DNA of 32,706 nt from Candidatus Curtissbacteria bacterium (GTDB taxonomy: Bacteria; Patescibacteriota; Microgenomatia; Curtissbacterales; GWA2-41-24), in NCBI GenBank assembly GCA_016183325.1, contig JACPEV010000017.1:1-32706 (forward strand), given 5' to 3'. Below are positions 1-8,271 of the stretch, piece after piece. The translations under genes were made by a program, and so were the position numbers. The first letter of the stretch is position 1, and the number at the start of each line of letters is the position of its first letter. Under the pieces are notes generated by a model. The model did no database searches. It had not been told where the DNA came from and worked only from the letters and a program-made list of their open reading frames with translations.

Positions 1-102
1 ACTGTTAACCGTTTCGAACTTTCCGTGAACCGACATGGACATTAATTTAACTATACCAATCAGCCTATCATTCTGCAAAACTTTAACCAGGATCGCACTC
101 AC
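1..102 (-). CDS. possible partial ORF running off the left edge
   Basis: A minus-strand frame stays open from a GTG at 102 to the window edge (34 codons). It follows an in-frame TAG and an AGAGGA motif about 10 nt before the GTG, which could be a Shine-Dalgarno site. The peptide (MSAILVKVLQND...) is not recognised. With so little sequence it could equally be chance, so this is tentative. Confidence 0.22.
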   Translation of the reverse strand, partial: MSAILVKVLQNDRLIGIVKLMSMSVHGKFETVNS

Positions 103-159
103 CCCCAAACGTTTCCTCTACCTTGCCAATTTCAGATTTCCAAAACCAAAGGTTTGACG

Positions 160-340
160 AGCTTGTTGAAAACCTCTTTGCCTCGCAACAATCAGAAAAG
201 GCTATTAAGACAAGCGATTAGTTTGTCATTCTGGCCCTAAGGTCCGGGTCTAGGGCTTGTCCAGAATCCTTACTAGAATCAGATTCTGGAGTCGCTTCGC
301 TCCCCAGAATGACAGTTTGACTTAGGTTTTCAACAAACTG
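160..340. repeat. nested palindromic element, GTCATTCTGG core family
   Basis: An inner pair of inverted ends, GTCATTCTGG (226-235) and CCAGAATGAC (near 306-315), encloses further hairpins such as CCAGAATC/GATTCTGG and GTCGCTTCGCTCC. An outer perfect inverted repeat, TTGTTGAAAACCT (163-175) and AGGTTTTCAACAA (324-336), brackets it. The same inner ends recur at 10.3, 17.0, 17.9, 24.3 and 25.05 kb with different outer repeats. The 103-368 gap holds this element and no gene I can support. Confidence 0.75.
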
Positions 341-368
341 TTTGACATAAGTTTGAAAGCGTGACTAT

Positions 369-1151
369 TTAACTAAAATAAGACCAATACCACTTAGTTA
401 TCTCTTGACCATAAAAAAGGGCAATCACCGTTCCCAAAACCAAAAATGGCCCGAAAGGGATAGCCTGACCAAACCTCTTCTTCCTCAACAACAAAAGTAA
501 TACGGAAATCAAACCTCCTACTATAAAAGCTAAAAATATCGCCAAAAAAACCCTTGGCCATCCCAAGAAAAGACCCATCAAAAAAACTAAAGGAATATCC
601 CCACTACCCATTCCTCTACCACGAGTTACTGCCACAATCAAGAAAAATGCCGAAGCAAAAACAAAAGCCCAAATAACATTTGTAACAAAAGTTGCGGAGT
701 CAAGCCAAAAATAATTATAAAAAAGACTCAAAAGACAAACTAAATAAACAAACGTAGTAGGTATCAAGGAAAATTTTATATCAACCACCGAAACAATCAC
801 TAAAATCGAAAGAACAAAAAGTATATAAACCAGACCAAAAATACCCAAATTGCCCTCATCAAAATATTTATAAAAAGACAAAGCGAATAAAAATCCTGTC
901 AGTCCTTCAACTAAAGGATATTGCCAAGAAATAGCTCGGCCACAATATCGACATCGTCCCCAAAGGACTGCAAATGAAAAAATTGGGATTAAATCAAGTA
1001 TTCCGAGTGTTGCTCTACAGTAATCACAATAAGATCTCCAATAAGATTTACCAGCAATTGGAACTCCTCGGGTTGTCCTATCAATCACAACGTTTAAAAA
1101 ACTACCAACAGCAGCACCCAGAATAAAAAAAGATAAAATCCCAAAAAACAT
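369..1151 (-). CDS. pilD: type IV prepilin peptidase / N-methyltransferase
   Basis: This membrane aspartyl protease (A24 family) cleaves the leader of type IV prepilins at the Gly|Phe site and N-methylates the new N-terminus. The 260-residue protein starts with the typical hydrophobic segment ending GSFLNVVIDR. It then has the zinc-type cysteine pairs CDYC and CRYC (Cys42/45 and Cys67/70) found in bifunctional PilD enzymes. The two catalytic aspartates are visible: Asp124 in SVVDIKF and Asp185 in the GSGD motif (GxGD class). Length is normal and several membrane segments follow. Its likely substrates are the two pilins encoded at 9736-11149. It is divergent from the YfhO-like gene, and a TATATT box lies 8 nt before its ATG, suggesting a nearly leaderless transcript. 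Confidence 0.95.
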   Translation of the reverse strand: MFFGILSFFILGAAVGSFLNVVIDRTTRGVPIAGKSYWRSYCDYCRATLGILDLIPIFSFAVLWGRCRYCGRAISWQYPLVEGLTGFLFALSFYKYFDEGNLGIFGLVYILFVLSILVIVSVVDIKFSLIPTTFVYLVCLLSLFYNYFWLDSATFVTNVIWAFVFASAFFLIVAVTRGRGMGSGDIPLVFLMGLFLGWPRVFLAIFLAFIVGGLISVLLLLLRKKRFGQAIPFGPFLVLGTVIALFYGQEITKWYWSYFS

Positions 1152-1199
1152 TTCAATCTAATATAATGTACCATATTATGCTCTCATTTTAACAAAGTT
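1152..1199. promoter_or_regulatory. divergent promoter region, symmetric AT-rich core
   Basis: The 48-bp gap between two divergent starts holds TATATT (minus strand, 1160-1165), 8 nt before the pilD ATG. It also holds TATTAT-like sequence on the plus strand. The centre is a loose dyad, ATAAT...ATTAT. No clear -35 box is visible. Part of it resembles a Xer dif site, which is discussed separately. Confidence 0.4.
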
Positions 1200-3353
1200 A
1201 TGCCAAAAATCTTTTTAAAACTGTGGCCATTTTTATTTCTCATAGTTATCATTTTTATTTTTTTTGCTAGACTTTTTATCCCTCACCAAACAATTTTTAT
1301 TACGCCAGATTATGGCAGAAGTGATGCTTGGCATCTGTCAATTGCCCACAAATATTACTTGGCTCAAGAACTCAAAAAAAATCGCCTGCCCATTTGGAAC
1401 CCTCACATCGGCACTGGCTTTCCAACTCTTGCCGAAGGCCAAACAGGTATATTCTTTTTACCCAATCTAATTCTCTTTAGATTCTTACCATTTGTCACAG
1501 CTTACAATTTATCAATCATCACCGCTTTTTTAATTGCCGCTTTTGGTACTTATTTTTTCTGCCGCAGTCTTACTCTTACTAAACTCGCCTCCCTCTATGG
1601 TGCCTCCGTTTTTGCTCTCGGTGGCTTTTTTATGGTTCATGTCCAACATCTCCACCTTATCCAAACTGCCTCAATCTTACCCTGGCTTTTTTGGGCCACA
1701 AATGAATTTTTAAAAAGTAGAAAAATTTTGTTTCTAATTTATTTGAGCTTGCTCTTATCACAACAAATTTTCGCCGGCTTTCCACAAATAACTATCTACG
1801 GTCTTTTTGCACTGTCAATTTACATAGTTTTCCAAACTATCGCCAAGAAGAAAAAGGCAATCAAATCATTGTCTCTTTTGATTTTGTCAGCACTCTTCGG
1901 TTTTGTAATCGCCAGCATTCAGATTGCACCAACTTTCGAACTCCTAAAAATCGCCAACCGCAGTGACAATCCCAGATCAATTCTTACTCAGTTTCCATAC
2001 AAAACTAAAAATCTTCTTCAATTTTTCGATCCATACGTCTTAGGATCACCCAAAGACGGCACATATCCCCACTGGTCTCCAAACAATTGGGGTATATATT
2101 GGGAAAGCATTGCATACGTTGGAATAATACCTCTCTCACTAACAATTACACTCATTCTGCTTCTTCCTTTTACCAAAATGAAATATAAGAAAGAAATTGT
2201 CATTTTTACTATCCTTCTTGTCACATCAATATTGCTTTCTCTCGGGGCATCTGCTCCTCTCCATCCACTTTTTTCCATCCCTCCATTTTCAATTTTTCGA
2301 GTCCCCTCAAGATTTCTTCTGATCACCCAACTCTCGCTCTGTATTTTAGCGGCAATCTATATTGACAAAATAGCCAAAAAACATTTTCTATATGCATCAA
2401 TCTTAATTGTTTCAACTGTTAATCTTTTTGTAATTTTTAAAAACTACAACCCTATCGGCTCTGCAAAAGATTGGCTCACACCTCCTCAAACCGCACAGTA
2501 TCTTGAAAGTCAAAATCCAGCAAGGATTTACTCCTTTGGCCAATTACAGAAATGGAATGACTACTTCCTCTCAAACGGCTGGCAAGACACGGGATATTAT
2601 TATTTCGCCAGAAACAGTCTTGACCAAAATGCTAATTTAATTTTTAACCTCTCGCAGGTTTTAAGTTATGAAAGTCTACCTACGCAGCGTTCAGTTGCCT
2701 CCATATCCTCAATATCCTCAGCCTTTAAAAAAGAAGGCTCAGCTTACTCAACTTCTGCAAACCTTGTAAAATTTTTGGCGACAGCCAATGTAAGTCATGT
2801 TATCACAACTGAAAATATAGAAAGCCCCGATTTCCAAAAAGTTTTTGCAACAGAAGTAAATAACAACACTTCATTCAAAATTTACAAGTTAGTTAAAAAC
2901 CCGTCACGTCTATTTGTCACGGATCAAATAAAAACAGCAAATACGATTCCTCAAATTACAAAAGCCATGCAAAATCCAGACTTTAACCCAACAACTCAAA
3001 CAATTATGGAAATAGATTCAAATCTTCCCGAACTCAAACTCCAAAATTGGGAAGCAAAAATAGTCGAAGAAACTCCAACCAGAATTAAAATTGGTGCCAA
3101 AATTGATGGCAATGGTGCTCTAGTTCTATCTGATAGTTTTTATCCAGGTTGGCAAGCAACAGTCAATGGCCGAAAAACCACAATATATCCGGCAAATATT
3201 AATAGCCGGGCCATCTTCTTAGAAAACGGAGAAAATCAGATCATATTTGAATATAAACCGAGAAGTTTTTATTATTCTTTACCAATCTCACTCATCTCGC
3301 TGACTTTTATAGTATTTTGTATATTTAAATTTTTAAAAACAAGAATTACTTAA
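1200..3353 (+). CDS. YfhO-family polytopic membrane protein
   Basis: A 717-residue integral membrane protein of the YfhO type (GT-C-like fold). Family members are linked to glycosylation of cell-wall polymers or lipoteichoic acid; the substrate here cannot be told. The N-terminal part is a string of membrane helices with a periplasmic-loop motif near residue 65 (IWNPHIGTGFPTLAEGQTG), where YfhO proteins have a conserved NP.. G.P. loop. A soluble C-terminal region follows, with the characteristic DSFYPGWQATVNG / EYKP segment (about residues 645-690) before a last helix and a basic tail. Start is ATG 1200 with no clear ribosome-binding site. Its 3' end overlaps the convergent DUF2723 gene by 8 bp. 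Confidence 0.85.
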   Translation: MPKIFLKLWPFLFLIVIIFIFFARLFIPHQTIFITPDYGRSDAWHLSIAHKYYLAQELKKNRLPIWNPHIGTGFPTLAEGQTGIFFLPNLILFRFLPFVTAYNLSIITAFLIAAFGTYFFCRSLTLTKLASLYGASVFALGGFFMVHVQHLHLIQTASILPWLFWATNEFLKSRKILFLIYLSLLLSQQIFAGFPQITIYGLFALSIYIVFQTIAKKKKAIKSLSLLILSALFGFVIASIQIAPTFELLKIANRSDNPRSILTQFPYKTKNLLQFFDPYVLGSPKDGTYPHWSPNNWGIYWESIAYVGIIPLSLTITLILLLPFTKMKYKKEIVIFTILLVTSILLSLGASAPLHPLFSIPPFSIFRVPSRFLLITQLSLCILAAIYIDKIAKKHFLYASILIVSTVNLFVIFKNYNPIGSAKDWLTPPQTAQYLESQNPARIYSFGQLQKWNDYFLSNGWQDTGYYYFARNSLDQNANLIFNLSQVLSYESLPTQRSVASISSISSAFKKEGSAYSTSANLVKFLATANVSHVITTENIESPDFQKVFATEVNNNTSFKIYKLVKNPSRLFVTDQIKTANTIPQITKAMQNPDFNPTTQTIMEIDSNLPELKLQNWEAKIVEETPTRIKIGAKIDGNGALVLSDSFYPGWQATVNGRKTTIYPANINSRAIFLENGENQIIFEYKPRSFYYSLPISLISLTFIVFCIFKFLKTRIT

Positions 3354-5382
3354 AGGTTGGCTCCAGTTTTCTTTGTTGCTCATCCAAAAGCATTTGATAT
3401 TTACTTGCCTCTGCTTCGTCATGACTACACTCTTTGGCAATTTTGACAAGTTGATTTAAGACATAAAGATTCCGCTCGTTAATTGAATTAGCCTTGACAA
3501 AATTATTCTTTGCGCCGGCACAATCACCCTTTTCACTAAAAACTCTAGCCCGACCTATGTAATAATCCTCGCTTTCGGGGATAATTGTGTTAGCGATGAA
3601 ATAAAACTTCAAGGCATCATCATAATATTTTTTGGAAAGTAAAATATTGCCAATATTTTTGTAGGATTCAAAATAAAGAGCTTTGATATGATCAGGGATA
3701 AAATTTCTATATCCTTCTGCCAGATTTCCATTAGTAAATATTAATCTAGGAAATACTGAATTAATAGAATCAAAAATTATCTTCCCATCCTCGACTTCAT
3801 CAACTTTAAAAAGCTCACTCAAAAGTCCGGTTGTTGCCCAAATTCCTCCTTCTATTTCTGGAACATAACCCCGAGCATAAATTTTAAATCTATTTTTATT
3901 TGCGTTTATCAACTCTTGCATAAAGGTGGCGCTATCTGCTTGCCTATCTTCAAAAAAATTTTCCGGGAAAATTAAATCGGGATAGCTTTCTCTAAGCCAA
4001 AGGCGATATTCTAAGTATTTCAGTGAACCTCCTTTAACCAGTTTACGATCCTGGTAAATGGGGTTTGTGTAGTAAACGTATTGAGTATTAAAAACGAGCG
4101 TATCATCATAAACAAAAATTATCGAGTCCGGTTCGGAAGACGCCAGCACATCGTACCCAAGCCAATCACCCAAGTAAAATTTTGCTAAATCGGTCTTTGG
4201 CCAGTTAACCAACATTAATGTCAACGGAAAAATTAAAAAAGATAATTTAATGATTAAAACAAAAACATCCTCTCTAAAAACTCCCGATTTTTTAAAAAGA
4301 TTAAGACTTTCGAAAAATTTCAACAGTCCTTGATGTACTGCGACAAAACCAAAACCCAAAAATATAGCTAAGAAAAAATAACTTGTTAGAAGAAATCTTT
4401 CCCAAATCCCTAAAAGAAAGTCGGAGGCCAAAGCAAAGCTAGCGTAAGCAAGGAAAAAGGGGCCGGAAAGAATAATTGTCAAAATCAAAAACCAAAAAAT
4501 TTCCCTTCTTCTGAAATATGCATAAAAAACTCCTGAAAATACCAAAACCGAACCTAAAATAGTAAAATCTGTTTTTGCAAATAAAAAAAATGAAGCTACT
4601 TGCGCAAGTCTTTCTTTTGCAAAAGCTCCTATAAAACTTTTAGACGCTAAAAAAGTTCCGTAGTCAGCCCGAGTGATGAGACGTATAAAATTTTTCAAAT
4701 CATCAGGATCGTTCCAATTTATTGGTGTATTCAAACTGGCAGCGTAAGGAATAAAAATATAGGGTAAAAAACCAATTCCAAAAAGAAAACCCAGTTTAAT
4801 AATATTTTTAAAATTCGCAAGTACATTTTTATCGGTCTTTAAAATCAAAAAAATAAAACCTGGAACAGTCAAAATTGCAGTCTGATGATGAAAAATCGCA
4901 AGTCCCAAAAAAACGATTGATAAATACAAAAAACTTTTCTTTGGTTTCTTATCTAAAACTGAATCAATCCAAAGAACTAAAAGATAAAAACTCACCGCAA
5001 CTAAAAGTATCATCAGCTGAAAAACTTCTGTCACATGCCCGTAAAGCCAGAATAGGGGAGTAAAGGCCAAAGTTAATGAAGCAGCAAGACCAAAAATTGC
5101 ACTTTTAGTCAACTTTTTAACCGTTAAAAAAACCATTCCAACTGATAATGCTTGTAGTACTGCCGACATCAAATTGGAACGGAAAGCAACCGTATCTCCT
5201 ACAGGCAAATGTGTAAATATATAACCAATCATGGTATTTAAGGGATAACCAGGCGGATGCGCTACTCCTCCAAACCAATTCGCCAAAGTTATATCTCCAG
5301 CATCACCGCCATAAACAGAATGAGATATGCCAGGAAAATAAATTAAGAAAGTGAACAAAGAAACTAAAATAAAGCTTAGCAC
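3346..5382 (-). CDS. DUF2723 membrane protein with C-terminal TPR-like region
   Basis: A 678-residue protein whose N-terminus carries the DUF2723 (TMEM260-like) signature: GGDAGDITLANWFGG at about 25-39, then AHPPGYP at 41-47. Known members are GT-C-fold protein O-mannosyltransferases or close relatives, with the acidic loop acting in sugar-lipid donor chemistry. About a dozen hydrophobic segments follow, then a soluble C-terminal third that ends in helix-turn-helix repeats resembling TPRs (for example NIGNILLSKKYYDDALKFYF). The start is GTG at 5382, with AAGG 8 nt upstream. It is probably an envelope glycosyltransferase working with the neighbouring membrane genes. A fragment of a paralogue lies at 5961-6078. 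Confidence 0.85.
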   Translation of the reverse strand: MLSFILVSLFTFLIYFPGISHSVYGGDAGDITLANWFGGVAHPPGYPLNTMIGYIFTHLPVGDTVAFRSNLMSAVLQALSVGMVFLTVKKLTKSAIFGLAASLTLAFTPLFWLYGHVTEVFQLMILLVAVSFYLLVLWIDSVLDKKPKKSFLYLSIVFLGLAIFHHQTAILTVPGFIFLILKTDKNVLANFKNIIKLGFLFGIGFLPYIFIPYAASLNTPINWNDPDDLKNFIRLITRADYGTFLASKSFIGAFAKERLAQVASFFLFAKTDFTILGSVLVFSGVFYAYFRRREIFWFLILTIILSGPFFLAYASFALASDFLLGIWERFLLTSYFFLAIFLGFGFVAVHQGLLKFFESLNLFKKSGVFREDVFVLIIKLSFLIFPLTLMLVNWPKTDLAKFYLGDWLGYDVLASSEPDSIIFVYDDTLVFNTQYVYYTNPIYQDRKLVKGGSLKYLEYRLWLRESYPDLIFPENFFEDRQADSATFMQELINANKNRFKIYARGYVPEIEGGIWATTGLLSELFKVDEVEDGKIIFDSINSVFPRLIFTNGNLAEGYRNFIPDHIKALYFESYKNIGNILLSKKYYDDALKFYFIANTIIPESEDYYIGRARVFSEKGDCAGAKNNFVKANSINERNLYVLNQLVKIAKECSHDEAEASKYQMLLDEQQRKLEPTFK

Positions 5383-5424
5383 TTACAAACCTTAAATTCT
5401 TGCTCAAAACACTTATTTATAGTT

Positions 5425-5453
5425 TTGACAGATATCTTACAAAAAAGTATACT
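5425..5453 (+). promoter_or_regulatory. strong sigma-70-type promoter of the toxin-antitoxin pair
   Basis: TTGACA (5425-5430) and TATACT (5448-5453) are separated by exactly 17 bp. Transcription should begin near 5460, only about 3 nt before the ATG at 5463. This argues for a leaderless message and against the TTG start upstream at 5400. Confidence 0.8.
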
Positions 5454-5462
5454 TTGCATAAT

Positions 5463-5699
5463 ATGAATCAAGCAACAGTAACATCGCAAAAAACATTGGA
5501 AACAATTCTCGACCGCCTAGACAAATTAACCAAAGAAGTCCAATTTATTAAGGAAAGAATAACAGAGGTCGAACCCCCTTATGGCAGTGACATATGGTGG
5601 CAGTGGTCTGATGCACGAGCAATCAAAAGCATTCGTGAAGGTAAGGGTACAACTATCCGCAATAAAAGGGAACTCGATGAGTTTTTTAAGAATTTATGA
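5463..5699 (+). CDS. putative antitoxin of a RelE-type toxin-antitoxin pair
   Basis: A 78-residue protein beginning MNQATVTSQ. It has a heptad-like, charged N-terminal helix (LETILDRLDKLTKEVQFIKERI) and a C-terminal part rich in charged residues (GTTIRNKRELDEFF). I do not recognise a named antitoxin family. The assignment rests on context: its TGA overlaps the ATG of the RelE-like ORF by 4 bp (ATGA), the usual coupling in these operons, and a textbook promoter sits just upstream. It would normally bind and neutralise the toxin and repress the operon. Confidence 0.6.
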   Translation: MNQATVTSQKTLETILDRLDKLTKEVQFIKERITEVEPPYGSDIWWQWSDARAIKSIREGKGTTIRNKRELDEFFKNL

Positions 5700-5954
5700 T
5701 ACTTGTCGTCTCTCCAGAGGCAAAGAAACAACTGAGCCATCTTCCACAAAAAATCCAAAATAAAGCACAACGCCAATTCAATTTCCTTCTTTCCAATTAT
5801 CGTCATCCTTCTTTGCGTACGAAAAAAAATGAGTGGATTAAATCGCTTTGAAGCACGGATCGATCTACACTATCGGTTCACGTTTATTATCGCACAAAAC
5901 ACAATCGAAGTCTTAACAATCGGTCCGCATGATGTTGGCTTAGGCAAGAAGTAA
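5696..5954 (+). pseudogene. RelE/ParE-family toxin, frameshifted at an A8 run
   Basis: The first frame reads MILVVSPEAKKQLSHLPQ... to ...HPSLRTKKNEW and stops at the TGA ending near 5850. The next frame, from 5829, continues MSGLNRFEARIDLHYRF then IEVLTIGPHDVGLGKK and stops at 5954. Joined, they make a complete toxin of about 85 residues with the expected core (L..L...RF.ARI..HYRF, then ...IGPHD). The break is at eight consecutive A residues (5822-5829); seven would restore the frame. It may be a real inactivation, slippage-corrected expression, or a homopolymer sequencing error. It overlaps the antitoxin gene. Confidence 0.75.
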
Positions 5955-5960
5955 TAACCA

Positions 5961-6078
5961 TCCCGCCAAACCAATTAGCCAATGTTATATCGCCAGCATC
6001 TCCACCATAAACAGAATGAGATATGCCTAGGAAATAAACAGCAAACGTAAAAAGGGAAACAAATATAAAACTAAACAC
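5961..6078 (-). pseudogene. N-terminal fragment of a second DUF2723 gene
   Basis: From a GTG at 6078 the frame reads FSFIFVSLFTFAVYF, then SVYGGDAGDITLANWFGG. This is close to residues 2-39 of the DUF2723 protein at 3346-5382. Homology ends at about 5961, seven bases after the toxin stop codon, and the reading frame then becomes unrelated. The rest of the gene, including AHPPGYP, is missing. It looks like the 5' stump of a paralogue cut when the toxin-antitoxin cassette arrived or a deletion occurred. Confidence 0.75.
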
Positions 6079-6105
6079 AATTAGTAATATCTAAAGATCG
6101 ATAAT

Positions 6106-7437
6106 TTATATTTCAGTTACGTTAATAGCACCTCTTATATTCCCTGAGTTTGTATGAGGATAAACTTGCATCCAGAGCTTTAGCTTATCTATCGAAGGAT
6201 CATCTGTAAGCAATCGACTACGAATGTCTGATAAAAAAAGATATCTACCCCTTGCAACCATAGTCCCTTGGTGTGAACTATAAATGGCTAAAAATGTTAC
6301 TGCAGTAATTAAAACAAAAATGATAATTTTCAACTTATCAAATAAACTCGTTTTATACTTTTGATTGATATTAAGTTGCAAAAATAACAACACAACAATC
6401 GAAATCCAAAACAATGAAGTTAAAGTAACGTAACGCGATATTGGCTGAATGGGAAATCCTAACCCAATACGTCCAGAAGCAGTCATTATTGCACTTAAGA
6501 TTGCGTATAACCCTAGTGCAAACTGTAATAAAATTAAATTTACCGAAAGAATCTTGGTTTTGAATAATCTGTAAAGCGAAAAAAGATAAATTACAACTCC
6601 TAAAACTCCAAACAAAACTGCCCGATTCACACTTATTATCTCAAGGGGCGATCCCAAAAGCATAAGAATATATTTAATTGTTTCCACTGGATATTTAAAA
6701 ACTAATGTCGGCGGTATTGGTGGATCGAATTTTGGTGCAGCATAACCAATAAAATATGAAAAATAAACTACAAAAGCAATTATGATCCATAAAATAAGAA
6801 ATTTGATTTTCTTTTCTCTGGAAAGTTTTGAATGAAAATAGATAAGCACAAACCCAATAGGCCAATAACTCAAACCGCCGGCGTAAGAATAAGTCGCTAC
6901 TAATCCAAAAAAAGCTGCAACTAAAATAGCCATTAAAGTCATAGAAACAGAACCTAAAACGATAAAACCAATGACTACCGCCAGTACATTCATAAAAACT
7001 AGTTTCTGCATTCCCCAAAGCCAATTCTCAAACTGATTTAGAGAAAAAACGAGAAAGGAGATCGCAGGAATAATTAAATACAATGAGAATTTTTTAAAAT
7101 TTTTGATTTCTCTTTTGAGCGAATAAACCAAAGAAGCAAAAATACCAATTCCCAAAATAACGTTAAAAGCTATTTCATATTTTAGGTTCCAACCCGTAAA
7201 CTGACCAAGCGCCAGAGTAACTATTCTTGGGAAAAACAACCTATGCTCATTGTGCTGAGCCCATAAATCCGGCAACGTCAAAGTGTGACTAAACATCTTT
7301 TCAAATAAATACACATCATACCATTCAACCCAACTTGGCAGATCTACACTATATCTTATGGCTGCATAAATTAAATAAATAATCGGGATTAGAGTAAAAA
7401 GTAGTATTAAAACTTTAATCTTAAAGTTGCTTTTCAT
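6106..7437 (-). CDS. polytopic membrane protein, unknown function
   Basis: A 443-residue protein made mostly of hydrophobic helices. An N-terminal signal-anchor-like segment is followed by a soluble loop (SWVEWYDVYLFEKMF, then LWAQHNEHRLFFPR at about 60-72) rich in acidic, aromatic and histidine residues. Such a first loop is where GT-C glycosyltransferases place catalytic acids, so a membrane glycosyltransferase role is possible. I cannot name the family. It lies among other envelope membrane genes and is divergent from the methyltransferase gene across a multi-hairpin repeat. Confidence 0.7.
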   Translation of the reverse strand: MKSNFKIKVLILLFTLIPIIYLIYAAIRYSVDLPSWVEWYDVYLFEKMFSHTLTLPDLWAQHNEHRLFFPRIVTLALGQFTGWNLKYEIAFNVILGIGIFASLVYSLKREIKNFKKFSLYLIIPAISFLVFSLNQFENWLWGMQKLVFMNVLAVVIGFIVLGSVSMTLMAILVAAFFGLVATYSYAGGLSYWPIGFVLIYFHSKLSREKKIKFLILWIIIAFVVYFSYFIGYAAPKFDPPIPPTLVFKYPVETIKYILMLLGSPLEIISVNRAVLFGVLGVVIYLFSLYRLFKTKILSVNLILLQFALGLYAILSAIMTASGRIGLGFPIQPISRYVTLTSLFWISIVVLLFLQLNINQKYKTSLFDKLKIIIFVLITAVTFLAIYSSHQGTMVARGRYLFLSDIRSRLLTDDPSIDKLKLWMQVYPHTNSGNIRGAINVTEI

Positions 7438-7471
7438 CGTACCATTGGTATAAGTTTATGTAAGGATTTAA

Positions 7472-7590
7472 TGAACTACCACGACTTAACAGTCGTGGTA
7501 GGTTCAGTCCGTCAGTTGACGGACTTCGGCGAGTACGTAATTGTTCAATTCTCCCACGGGTAAAAACCCGTGGTACTTTTGAACAATTAT
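7472..7590. repeat. multi-hairpin REP-like element, copy 1
   Basis: Four nested or serial stems: CTACCACGACT/AGTCGTGGTAG (7476-7501), GTCCGTCA/TGACGGAC (7507-7524), and an outer AATTGTTCAA/TTGAACAATT (7539-7588) enclosing CCACGGGT-AAAA-ACCCGTGG (7554-7573). A near-identical copy is at 12628-12741, and a diverged one with the same plan at 30141-30240. The right end supplies TAGAAT, 7 nt before the methyltransferase ATG, so the element may serve as its promoter. Confidence 0.85.
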
Positions 7591-7602
7591 AGAATTTAAA
7601 AA

Positions 7603-8268
7603 ATGCAGGTTATAGACGATCTTAAACAATTGTACATTAATCGTTTCACAAAAAACGACAGGGAAGAAAGAAAAATAGTTTGGCAAGTTCTCTGCCAGAA
7701 CTTTTTCCAGAAATATATCGATCCGCAAAGTAGCATTCTCGATCTTGGAGCCGGTTACTGTGAATTTATTAATAGTATCAAAGCTAAACGCAAGATTGCT
7801 ATCGACTTAAACACTGAAACTAAAAAGTTTGCCCAAAAGGGTGTTGAAGTTTTCATTTGTTCTTCTACAAATTTGCCAAAGAGTTTGGCTGGAAAAATCG
7901 ATAACGTTTTTGCCAGTAATTTTTTTGAACATTTACCTACAAAAGAACACGTTATAAAAACACTTGCTCAAGTCAAAAGAGTCCTAGCGGGAAACGGCAA
8001 AATAATTATTTTGCATCCAAATATCCGTTTTTTGGGGGGGCAGTATTGGGATTTTCTTGACCACCAATTGCCGCTTTCGGAAAAAAGCCTTGTTGAAGCA
8101 TTAACACTCTCAAATTTTAAAATTTTAAAAGTGGTTCCAAAATTTTTACCTTACACAACTAAAACAAAATTGCCTAAAAGACCGTGGCTTGTCAAACTCT
8201 ACTTAATATTAAAACCAGCGCATTTTATCTTCGGTAAACAAAGTCTCATAATCGCCCAAAAACCATAA
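7603..8268 (+). CDS. class I SAM-dependent methyltransferase
   Basis: A 221-residue protein with a Rossmann-type methyltransferase core. Motif I is ILDLGAGYCEF (about 45-55) and the acidic strand end binding the SAM ribose is AIDLN (about 67-71). Motif IV region is VFASNFFEHLP, and VLAGNGKIIILHPN is the usual post-IV strand. It is closest to the Methyltransf_11 group of small-molecule or sugar methyltransferases; the substrate is unknown. With membrane glycosyltransferase-like genes on both sides, methylation of a surface polysaccharide or its lipid precursor is a reasonable inference. The ATG at 7603 lies 7 nt after a TAGAAT box, so the mRNA may be leaderless. It converges on the next gene with 3 bp between stops. 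Confidence 0.8.
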   Translation: MQVIDDLKQLYINRFTKNDREERKIVWQVLCQNFFQKYIDPQSSILDLGAGYCEFINSIKAKRKIAIDLNTETKKFAQKGVEVFICSSTNLPKSLAGKIDNVFASNFFEHLPTKEHVIKTLAQVKRVLAGNGKIIILHPNIRFLGGQYWDFLDHQLPLSEKSLVEALTLSNFKILKVVPKFLPYTTKTKLPKRPWLVKLYLILKPAHFIFGKQSLIIAQKP

Positions 8269-8271
8269 AAA

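Noticed and set aside
5400..5462. TTG start adding 21 residues to the antitoxin
   Set aside because: The promoter (TTGACA/TATACT) lies inside this stretch, so it would not be in the transcript.
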